From an uncultured Campylobacter sp. (GTDB lineage Bacteria; Campylobacterota; Campylobacteria; Campylobacterales; Campylobacteraceae), in contig NZ_CALHHX010000128.1 of NCBI RefSeq assembly GCF_938030685.1, forward strand, positions 1 to 49,274: 49,274 nucleotides of DNA. Direction: 5' to 3'. The number at the start of each line of letters is the position of its first letter. Position 1 is the first letter of the stretch. Under the pieces are notes generated by a model, which was given only the letters and a program-made list of their open reading frames with translations, did not search any database and had not been told where the DNA came from. A program made the translations under genes and the position numbers. Below, in pieces: positions 17,085 to 23,738 of the stretch.

Positions 17085-18806
17085 CTAAACCTTCTTAAAC
17101 TCCACGCTAAATTTGCTTCCGCGTCCTACTTCGCTACGCAGCGAAATCTGCGCATTATGGATCTTTGCGATTTGCGAGGCGATGGCTAGTCCGAGCCCCG
17201 CGCCACTATTTTGCTCGCGATTTCTGGAGCGCTCGATTTGATAGAGCTTGTCCCAAATTTTATTTTGCAAAGCGGGCTCGATGCCCTCTCCATCGTCGCT
17301 TATGCTAAGTTTGCACGCGTCTGCGCTCACGCAAAGCTCTAAAGCGACGCTGCTGCGCGCAAATTTTAAAGCATTGCTTAAAAGATTGTTAATCAGCCTG
17401 ATCAAAAGCAACTCATCGCCATTTACGTGCACGCCCTCGGCTATCTGCGAGCTAAAACTTAGTCCTTTTTGTGCGCACAAAAGTTGAAAGTCTTGCGCGC
17501 ACTCGCTTGCGATTCTGCTTAAGCTTACGGGTGCCAAACGCGCGCCGCGCTGTAAGCGGGCAAGCTCTAAAATCTGCTCTATTAGCGCCGAAATTTTACG
17601 CGCTTGATTGTTGATGACCGCGAAACTCTCCTTCGCCTCGCTCGCGTCTTGCTCGTAGGCTAGGGCGTAGTCGCTTTGAGCCAGTATGACGGCAGCGGGC
17701 GTACGCAGCTCATGCGAAAGGTCGGCGCTTAGCTGCCGCTCGCGCTCAAACGCGCTTTGCAGTGATGCTAGCATTTCATTAAACGTAGCTGCGAGTGCGC
17801 TTAGCTCATCCTTGCCTCGCGGTAGTTCTATTCGTCGCGTAAAATCGCCGCTAGCTCCGATCTCGCTAGCTGTACGCGACATAGTGCGCACGGGCTTAAA
17901 CGCTCTTTTTATGATCGCGTAGCCGCCGTAGATGATGAGCACCACAAATATCGGCGATAGGATAAGAGCGATCAGCATCACGCGCTTCATCGCAAGCTCA
18001 AACTCGCTAACTGCGATGACGCCGCGTATCCATGCGTTGCGCCCTTTGATCTGCGCGTCGTAATAGAAAAACTCGTCGTCATCAAGCTCCACCTCGCGCG
18101 CGCCTTGAGGCGAGAGCGGCAACGCAGGCTCGAAGCCTTTAGGCACAAACCCAGCGATCACGCCGCCTTGTCCGTCATGTTTGTAGAAAAATACACCGTC
18201 ATCAAAGCTTTTTAGCTTGTCATCGCGCGCGGCTTTTTGCACTAGACGGGCAAGCTTTTTTTGGCTGACGGAGCTTCCTGATACTTCGTCTAAAATATAG
18301 CCGCAAATGCCGATAATAGCGCCTGCAAGCACCAAAATAAATACGCTGTAATAAAGCGTCACGCGTAGACTGATAGGTAGCGCGTGCGAGCTAAAATTCT
18401 CCTTAGCGGTTGCAAATATTCTAGATAAGGCTTGAGCAAAATTTTGTATTGTGATTTTAGACGCGAAATTTTGTCCTTGACTTTGCGCGAGGACGCTATT
18501 AGAATTTTGCGCTAGATCAGGCGTTGCGCTTGTAGCAGAAAAATTCGGCGTGGAATTTGATGCCGTATTTTGCGTGGAATTATTTCTAAAATTTGACGCC
18601 CGGCTTTGAGTAGAATTTAGCGCCCGGTTTAACTTAATATTTTGCGTGGGATTTTTCTTGCGGCTTTTCTTTAAACACGCAAAATTATGCGCAAAATTCT
18701 GTTTAAAATTTCGCACGAATTTTAATATGAAAAGCGCCGTAGCGGCAAAAATCTGCTTCGTAATCGCCGAAATTTTAATCCAAATCTCGCTATTTCGCCA
18801 CGACAT
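17085..18806 (-). CDS. OmpR-partner sensor histidine kinase with a low-complexity N-terminal extension
   Basis: Membrane sensor kinase pairing with the response regulator upstream. Two membrane segments (about 148-172 and 275-298) flank a periplasmic sensor of about 100 residues. Then come HAMP, the H-box DLSHELRTPAAV with the phosphorylated His, N-box NNLLSNALKFA, and ATP-lid motifs DDGEGI and GAGLGLAIA. The start is ATG 18806, overlapping the end of the regulator gene by 17 bp, so the two are translationally coupled. A TTG two codons upstream is also possible. Kinases of this type normally begin just before the first membrane segment. Here about 145 extra residues precede it, mostly Asn/Ser/Gln repeats with Q-N-[F/S], beginning with a short hydrophobic stretch (IFAATALFILKF). 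Linkage to a PepSY protein and eptA suggests envelope-stress or cationic-peptide sensing. Confidence 0.88.
   Translation of the reverse strand: MSWRNSEIWIKISAITKQIFAATALFILKFVRNFKQNFAHNFACLKKSRKKNPTQNIKLNRALNSTQSRASNFRNNSTQNTASNSTPNFSATSATPDLAQNSNSVLAQSQGQNFASKITIQNFAQALSRIFATAKENFSSHALPISLRVTLYYSVFILVLAGAIIGICGYILDEVSGSSVSQKKLARLVQKAARDDKLKSFDDGVFFYKHDGQGGVIAGFVPKGFEPALPLSPQGAREVELDDDEFFYYDAQIKGRNAWIRGVIAVSEFELAMKRVMLIALILSPIFVVLIIYGGYAIIKRAFKPVRTMSRTASEIGASGDFTRRIELPRGKDELSALAATFNEMLASLQSAFERERQLSADLSHELRTPAAVILAQSDYALAYEQDASEAKESFAVINNQARKISALIEQILELARLQRGARLAPVSLSRIASECAQDFQLLCAQKGLSFSSQIAEGVHVNGDELLLIRLINNLLSNALKFARSSVALELCVSADACKLSISDDGEGIEPALQNKIWDKLYQIERSRNREQNSGAGLGLAIASQIAKIHNAQISLRSEVGRGSKFSVEFKKV
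18425..18725 (-). repeat. RAATTY-rich low-complexity insertion at the N-terminus of the kinase gene
   Basis: About 100 codons of decayed Asn/Ser/Thr/Gln repeats (for example STQNTASNSTPNF). At least ten RAATTY hexamers fall in 300 nt. The insertion lies between the overlap with the regulator gene and the first conserved transmembrane helix, so the catalytic part is untouched. Confidence 0.65.
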
Positions 18807-19452
18807 AGCCAAGCCCTCGCTTCGTTTCTATTATATCGCCGTGCTCGCCTAGCTTTTTGCGGATATTTTTGATTAAAACATCGATGACGTTTGAGCTTGC
18901 TTCGTCGCTAAAATCCCAAATGCTCTCGCCGATTTGTTCGCGGCTTAAAATCGCACCGCGATTTAGCATCAAAAGCTCTAAAATTCTATATTCCTTACCC
19001 GTTAGCTCCACTACCTCGCCCGCGCAGACGACCGATTTTTTGCTTAGATTTAGGCGCACTTGCCCTATGATAATTTCGTTATCCGCAGTAGCGTTTTTGC
19101 GCCTGATAATTGCGCGAAGTCGCGCCAAAAGCTCACGAAAATCAAAGGGCTTAACCATATAATCGTCTGCGCCCAGATCAAGCCCTGCGACGATATCTTC
19201 TTTGGCGTCCCGCGCAGTTAAAAATAAAACCGGCGTGCCCAGTTTGCGCACCCGCGCCGCCTTCAAAAACTCAAAGCCGTCCATCACAGGCATCATCGCA
19301 TCAAGCACGATAGCGTCATATTTTGCGACATCCAAAAACTCTAGCGCTTCCTTGCCGCAAAAGGCGCAATCTACGCTGTAGCCGTCCTTTTTCAGACATT
19401 TTGCGATGATTTGATTTAGATCTTTTTCATCCTCGACAAGTAAAATTTTCAA
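18790..19452 (-). CDS. OmpR/PhoB-family response regulator
   Basis: DNA-binding regulator of 220 residues: receiver domain (acidic pocket VEDEKD, phospho-acceptor Asp in IVLDAMMP near residue 51, conserved Lys in VKPFDF) and a winged-helix effector (LTGKEYRILELLMLN through KRGLGYVVAK). Starts at TTG 19452 with AAGGA five bases upstream. Third gene of a minus-strand operon PepSY-zinc ribbon-regulator-kinase, overlapping the kinase by 17 bp. The arrangement and the divergent eptA recall PmrAB/QseBC-type systems. A matching direct-repeat site lies in the divergent intergenic region. The specific orthology is not established. Confidence 0.92.
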   Translation of the reverse strand: MKILLVEDEKDLNQIIAKCLKKDGYSVDCAFCGKEALEFLDVAKYDAIVLDAMMPVMDGFEFLKAARVRKLGTPVLFLTARDAKEDIVAGLDLGADDYMVKPFDFRELLARLRAIIRRKNATADNEIIIGQVRLNLSKKSVVCAGEVVELTGKEYRILELLMLNRGAILSREQIGESIWDFSDEASSNVIDVLIKNIRKKLGEHGDIIETKRGLGYVVAK

Positions 19453-19486
19453 AGCGTTCCTTTAAAATTTTGCTAATTCTAATCCG

Positions 19487-20149
19487 CTATTTTAGCCAAA
19501 AACGCATAAATTTTGCGGCGCCTTGGACAGGCGCCTTTTGCCTAGCTCTAATCTCGCTTGCCTTTTTATCCGCTACGCTTTCTAACCGCCCTAAAAAATT
19601 TAGTGCGCCTGCTGCGATATTTAGCGCAAAAAGCCCAAATCCTACGCAGCCAAGCTTGAAATTTTGCTTAGCGATTTCGCGTTTGCAGTGGCTGCAAAGC
19701 ACTGGCTTGCAAGAATTACAAACCTCCGCGCAGCTTGCTGCGCTGGCAGAATCTCGCGCACTTGCGAAATTACTTGTATCAGAAAAATTTTTTGTATCGG
19801 CGAAATTTTGCTCGCTAGTGAAATTTCGTACACTTGATAAGTCTTGCGTCTGCAAAGAATTCCGCTCGTCCTTATAATCTTTCGCTTCCGAAGAATTTTT
19901 TTGATTTTTGCAACATTCCACGCTGGAAAAATCTTTAGAATTTTGCTCGCAGGGCGCGAGATTCCGCTCGCTTGTTTTGCTTGCTAAATTTGCCGAAAAA
20001 TCCTGCGCATTTTCATCTAAATTTTTAGCTGCGTCTGCATTTTGGGCGCCATAGTCAGCGTTTTCGTTTATGCTAAAATCCCTAGCGTCCAAAGCCTCGC
20101 TAGTTTGAGCGGAGCTATCTGTTCCACCCTTTAAACTTTGATTTTTCAT
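19487..20149 (-). CDS. Unknown protein: long polar repeat region, CxxC zinc ribbon-like motif and one membrane helix
   Basis: I do not recognise this protein. Of 220 residues, about the first 140 are polar low-complexity repeats (Asp/Asn/Ser-rich, with RNFTSEQNFADTKNFSDTSN). Then CNSCKPVLCSHCK gives closely spaced CxxC pairs like a small zinc ribbon, followed by one hydrophobic segment (LGCVGFGLFALNIAAGALNFLG) and a basic C-terminal tail. This architecture suggests a zinc ribbon held near the membrane. It sits 13 bp after the PepSY gene and 34 bp before the regulator gene, so it belongs to the same operon. The ATG has AAAGGCGTGAG upstream. The repeat part resembles the insertions in HydD and PbpC, so the ancestral gene may have encoded only the last 80 residues. 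Confidence 0.6.
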   Translation of the reverse strand: MKNQSLKGGTDSSAQTSEALDARDFSINENADYGAQNADAAKNLDENAQDFSANLASKTSERNLAPCEQNSKDFSSVECCKNQKNSSEAKDYKDERNSLQTQDLSSVRNFTSEQNFADTKNFSDTSNFASARDSASAASCAEVCNSCKPVLCSHCKREIAKQNFKLGCVGFGLFALNIAAGALNFLGRLESVADKKASEIRARQKAPVQGAAKFMRFWLK

Positions 20150-20162
20150 CTCACGCCTTTGC

Positions 20163-20666
20163 TTATTTTTGACGCTGCAAGATCTGCTCGCCCGTAGCAG
20201 CGTCGATTAGCACCTCTTTTTTGCTCATGCCCTGGCGCAGTTTCACTTCGTATGCAGGCTTACCACCGTTACTTTCTAAATCGACCTCGCGAAAATCCCA
20301 GCCGGCGTTTGCGCTAAGTGCTTTGGCGCGAGCGTCTGCGGCACTGATTTTGACCTGCGAATAATCAATTTTACTAGGCTTTAGCTTCTTTTGCGTTTGA
20401 GTCTTTAAAATTTCGCCGCTTTGAGCGTCGATTTTGATCTCGTTTTCGCTACCTTCTTTATACGACTCGATCTCATAGACAAGCCTTCCGTGCTCACCGT
20501 CGATTTCTACGCTTTTTATAGTCGCGTCACCAAAGTTTTGCTGCGCGATCCCTATCGCTTGATCGAATGAAACTTTAGCATCCTTTTCGCTAAAACTTCC
20601 TGCGTTTAATGCACCCGCAAGGGCGAATGTAGCAGCGAATGCGCCTAAAGCTTTAAGATTTTTCAT
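20163..20666 (-). CDS. Exported protein with two PepSY domains
   Basis: Periplasmic protein of 167 residues. The ATG at 20666 has AAAGGA six bases upstream; an upstream start nine codons earlier lacks one. A Sec signal (MKNLKALGAFAATFALAGALNA) is followed by two PepSY repeats: one from VSFDQAIGIAQQNF to DAQSGEILKTQ, the second from ISAADARAKALSANAGW to DAATGEQILQ. PepSY proteins are often co-transcribed with OmpR-type two-component systems and are thought to modulate the sensor or act on periplasmic proteases; that role here is inference. It is the first gene of the operon that includes the regulator and kinase, and is divergent from eptA. Confidence 0.82.
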   Translation of the reverse strand: MKNLKALGAFAATFALAGALNAGSFSEKDAKVSFDQAIGIAQQNFGDATIKSVEIDGEHGRLVYEIESYKEGSENEIKIDAQSGEILKTQTQKKLKPSKIDYSQVKISAADARAKALSANAGWDFREVDLESNGGKPAYEVKLRQGMSKKEVLIDAATGEQILQRQK

Positions 20667-20723
20667 CTTTAATCCTTTTGATTTTATTTCCAAATTTATT
20701 TTGGATGGCGCAATTTTAAAATT

Positions 20724-20744
20724 CCAAGATGAAGCTAAGATGAA
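20724..20744. promoter_or_regulatory. Candidate operator: 11-bp direct repeat between the PepSY operon and eptA
   Basis: AAGATGAA occurs at 20726-20733 and again at 20737-20744, an exact 11-bp period. On the minus strand it reads TTCATCTTAGC-TTCATCTTGGA, giving CTTAG-N6-CTTGG. OmpR/PhoB-family dimers bind direct half-sites with an 11-bp period, and PmrA/QseB boxes have the form CTTAA-N6-CTTAA. The site is the best candidate for autoregulation by the neighbouring regulator and control of eptA. Confidence 0.4.
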
Positions 20745-20872
20745 TACGCGCGGAATTTTAAAATTTCACAAAAATTTTGCTGCGATTTGTGAGATACGAA
20801 GCGCGGAATTTCCGAGCATTTACCAAAACGCCGTAAAATTTCAACTTGAAATTTTATCTCAAGGAACGCTTC

Positions 20873-22489
20873 GTGCCTAGCTTTTTTAAAAATCCGTCGC
20901 AGCAGAAGCTTATTTTTCTAAGCTCGCTTGCTTTTGTGGCATTTTTTAACTTCTCGTTTTTTAAAAATATCATAAACGCCTACGGAATCTCGGGACTAAA
21001 TTTTATCTATCTTGTCTGCGACGCGGCGGCTTTGATCGCTTTTTTGACGCTATTTTTTACAATTTTTAGCTCGCGTTATACGACCAAGCCGATTTTGATG
21101 ATCTGCTTTTTTATTTCGTCGTTTACGGCGTATTTCATGGATAGCTATAACGTCGTAATCGATTCGGAGATGATCCGTAACGCAGCCCAGACGAACTTTG
21201 CCGAGTCAGCGGATCTTTTTAGCCCGAGACTAGCGATTTATGTGCTGGTGTTGGGTATTTTACCCTGCGTGCTGATTGCTCGCGCGCGCGTTAGCTACCG
21301 TCCGCTTAAATTTGAAATTTTAGCTAAGCTCAAAGCGGCGGGCATTTGCATAATAATCATCGCGGCGCTACTTTTTGGATTTAGCAAATACTACGCGTCG
21401 TTTTTTAGAGAGCATAAAATTTTACGCAGCTACGCAAATCCCGGATATTGGATCTACAGCGGCGTTAAATTTGTCGCAAAATCTAAAAAGCAGGGCTCGC
21501 AGCCTCTGATGCAAATCGCTACGGACGCGCATATCGATGAAAATTCCACAAGCTCAAAAAAGCTCGTCGTCGTAGTCGTGGGCGAAGCGGCGAGAGCGGA
21601 TAGATTTTCGCTAAACGGCTACGAGCGAGATACTAATCCGCTACTAGCTAAAGAGCAGGGCGTCGTAAGCCTAAGTAATACCCATTCTTGCGGCACTTCG
21701 ACGGCGCAAAGCGTGCCGTGCATGTTTTCGCTGCTAAATCGCGATGAATTTAGCGTCGAAAAGGCTGCAGAGGAGCAAAACGTATTAGACATACTAAACC
21801 GCGCTGATGACATGGCGATTTTGTGGCGCGATAACAATTCCGATTCCAAAGGTGTGGCGCTGCGCGTAAAATATCAGGATTTTAAAATTCCGCAAAATAA
21901 TCCGATCTGCGACGTAGAGTGCAGGGACGAGGGGATGCTTGCGGGGCTTGATAAATTTATCGCCGAAAACGCGGGCAAAGACGTATTAATCGTGCTGCAT
22001 CAGATGGGCAATCATGGGCCTGCGTATTTTAAGCGCTATAAGAAAGAATTTGAAAAATTTAGCCCCGTTTGCCGCGATAACGAGCTTGAAAACTGCTCGC
22101 AGCAAGAAATTTCAAATGCCTACGATAACGCGATTTTATACACGGATTATTTTTTAAGCAAGGTTGTAGAATTTTTAAAACCATATTCTAAGAAGTACGA
22201 AACGGCGATGATCTATATGAGCGATCACGGCGAGAGCCTCGGCGAGGGCGGCGTTTATCTGCACGGCATGCCCTATCTTTTCGCTCCCGAGGCGCAAAAG
22301 CATATCGGCGCGATCGTTTGGCTAGGTGAGGGAAAAATGCGCGAAAGATACGATTTAGGCGCGCTTAAATCGCATAAGGATGATGCTTTTTCGCACGATA
22401 ATCTTTTTCACACGCTGCTTGGAATTTTTGAAGTAGATACCAAGGTGTATAACAAGGATTTGGATATTTTAAATGGAGTGAAAAATTAG
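20873..22489 (+). CDS. eptA: Lipid A phosphoethanolamine transferase, EptA family
   Basis: Inner-membrane enzyme transferring phosphoethanolamine from phosphatidylethanolamine to lipid A (and in Campylobacter relatives also to other envelope targets). Five N-terminal membrane segments lie within about residues 15-180, then a periplasmic sulfatase-fold domain. The active site shows VVGEAARADRFS with the metal-binding Glu, the nucleophile-bearing SCGTSTAQSVPCMF, LHQMGNHGPAY and SDHGESLGEGG. I chose GTG 20873 because AAGGA lies seven bases upstream; a TTG nine codons earlier precedes that site. The product has 538 residues, normal for the family. The C-terminal domain resembles the EptA/MCR branch closely (WRDNNSDSKGV). 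Position in a chromosome beside a two-component system argues for a native eptA, not a mobile mcr gene. Probably regulated with the divergent operon. Confidence 0.92.
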   Translation: MPSFFKNPSQQKLIFLSSLAFVAFFNFSFFKNIINAYGISGLNFIYLVCDAAALIAFLTLFFTIFSSRYTTKPILMICFFISSFTAYFMDSYNVVIDSEMIRNAAQTNFAESADLFSPRLAIYVLVLGILPCVLIARARVSYRPLKFEILAKLKAAGICIIIIAALLFGFSKYYASFFREHKILRSYANPGYWIYSGVKFVAKSKKQGSQPLMQIATDAHIDENSTSSKKLVVVVVGEAARADRFSLNGYERDTNPLLAKEQGVVSLSNTHSCGTSTAQSVPCMFSLLNRDEFSVEKAAEEQNVLDILNRADDMAILWRDNNSDSKGVALRVKYQDFKIPQNNPICDVECRDEGMLAGLDKFIAENAGKDVLIVLHQMGNHGPAYFKRYKKEFEKFSPVCRDNELENCSQQEISNAYDNAILYTDYFLSKVVEFLKPYSKKYETAMIYMSDHGESLGEGGVYLHGMPYLFAPEAQKHIGAIVWLGEGKMRERYDLGALKSHKDDAFSHDNLFHTLLGIFEVDTKVYNKDLDILNGVKN

Positions 22490-22533
22490 AATTTCGCTCT
22501 AAATTCCGTCGTAAATTGTGAGTGAAATTTTAG

Positions 22534-22551
22534 CAATAAAAAATTTTATTG
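22534..22551. terminator. AT-rich inverted repeat between convergent eptA and lysR
   Basis: CAATAAAA (22534-22541) and TTTTATTG (22544-22551) form an 8-bp stem with a 2-nt gap. It lies between two convergent genes. Its A-run and T-run could serve either strand, but the stem is AT-only and weak. Confidence 0.25.
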
Positions 22552-22691
22552 GCAAAATTCTAATTTAAGCTTAGTTTGAAATTTTACCTAAGCTCGGGCG
22601 AAATCTGCTATAAAATTTTATGTAAAAGCTAGTAGAGAGGCAAAGTGCTGCAAAAGCTCAATCTCTCATTTATCGTTGCGAGCTATGAATT

Positions 22692-23597
22692 TTAAATTTC
22701 ATTAGAAATTTTACGTGCAGTTTTGATAAATGCCTGCGCTAGATGGTTTAGACGTTTGCCTTTTTTGTAGGCTATTATCAGCGTATTATCGAGCTCGCGC
22801 GCGCCTACGTCAAAGAGCTTTATCCTGCTCGCCTTATCCTCTTTTATCATCTGCGGTATGCTAAAGCACGCTCCTGCGCCGCTTGCGACGATAGCATTGG
22901 CGATATCAAAGGTCTCCGTGCGGCACAGCACTTTCGGCGCAAAGCCTGCGGCGGCAAAAAATGCATCTATTTGCTCGGCGCTTCTTAGGCTTTGATTAGG
23001 CAGGATGAATCTTTCCTCTTTTAAGCGCGAAATGTCAATTTTGGGAACAGATTCGTTTTTAAACTCAAGCGAGAGCAGATGGGTGGAGCTTAGAGCGACA
23101 TAGGTTTTTTGCGTTAGAATTTTAACCCCGTCAAGCCCGCTCATATCGATGGGCAGTATCAGCATACCGACATCAAGATCACCTTGAAGTAGCATTTCGC
23201 GAATGCTAAGCGCAGAAGAAAACTGCGTGATTTGTAGATCCGAATCCTTAAATTTCTTGCAAAACATCGGCAGTAGCGACGGCAGTAGATTATAGCCGTT
23301 TTGCGAAAAACCGATGCGAATTTTATCATTTTTTACGCCGCTTATTTCAGAGATATCGTTTTTTAGGTCGTTTATGGCATCAAAAATGACTTTGGCTTTA
23401 CTAGCATAAATTTTTCCCGCGTGCGTAAGCGAAATGGGATTACTCGTGCGGTTAAAAAGCTGCGTTCCAAGCTCACGTTCCAGTGATAAAATGCTCTGTG
23501 ATAGCGACGGCTGCGGGATTTTAAGTGCCTCGGCAGCCTTAGTAAAGCTACGGAATTCTGCTACTTTTAATACTAGCTCCATGCGATGCAAATTCAT
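22692..23597 (-). CDS. LysR-type transcriptional regulator divergent from mfrABE
   Basis: Cytoplasmic regulator of 301 residues. The N-terminal winged helix (MELVLKVAEFRSFTKAAEAL and QPSLSQSILSLERELGTQLF) is typical. The C-terminal inducer-binding domain has the usual two-lobe pattern (RIGFSQNGYNLLPSLLP, GDLDVGMLI, VASGAGACFSIPQM). The ATG at 23597 follows GGAG by seven bases. It is transcribed away from mfrA with about 140 bp between starts, the usual arrangement for a LysR regulator and its target, so it probably controls the fumarate reductase operon. The co-inducer is unknown; fumarate, another dicarboxylate or a redox cue are guesses. Confidence 0.9.
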   Translation of the reverse strand: MNLHRMELVLKVAEFRSFTKAAEALKIPQPSLSQSILSLERELGTQLFNRTSNPISLTHAGKIYASKAKVIFDAINDLKNDISEISGVKNDKIRIGFSQNGYNLLPSLLPMFCKKFKDSDLQITQFSSALSIREMLLQGDLDVGMLILPIDMSGLDGVKILTQKTYVALSSTHLLSLEFKNESVPKIDISRLKEERFILPNQSLRSAEQIDAFFAAAGFAPKVLCRTETFDIANAIVASGAGACFSIPQMIKEDKASRIKLFDVGARELDNTLIIAYKKGKRLNHLAQAFIKTARKISNEI

Positions 23598-23651
23598 TTA
23601 GCCTCTCCAATTGATAATTTAATTCTTATGAAATGATACACTAAATAATAT

Positions 23652-23680
23652 TTGACTTATGTTAAAAATGAAACTAAAAT
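23652..23680 (+). promoter_or_regulatory. mfrABE promoter
   Basis: TTGACT at 23652-23657, a 17-bp spacer, and TAAAAT at 23675-23680. Expected start near 23688 gives a leader of about 50 nt to ATG 23739, which has GGAGAGGA as ribosome site. Confidence 0.5.
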
Positions 23681-23689
23681 TACGCTTTT

Positions 23690-23707
23690 AGTTTAGAACT
23701 TTAAACT
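23690..23707. promoter_or_regulatory. Candidate LysR operator in the mfrA leader
   Basis: Dyad AGTTTA-N6-TAAACT at 23690-23707, directly downstream of the mfr -10 box. It is a palindrome of LysR-like size, but its position at or just after the transcription start would suit repression better than the usual activation site near -65. Confidence 0.3.
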
Positions 23708-23738
23708 TAAGCTAAGAATTTCTCAAATGGAGAGGAAA

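Noticed and set aside
20873..22489. Calling the EptA gene a mobile mcr-type colistin resistance gene
   Set aside because: Motifs resemble MCR, but they are shared by chromosomal EptA. No insertion sequence is nearby, and the gene is divergent from a native-looking two-component operon.
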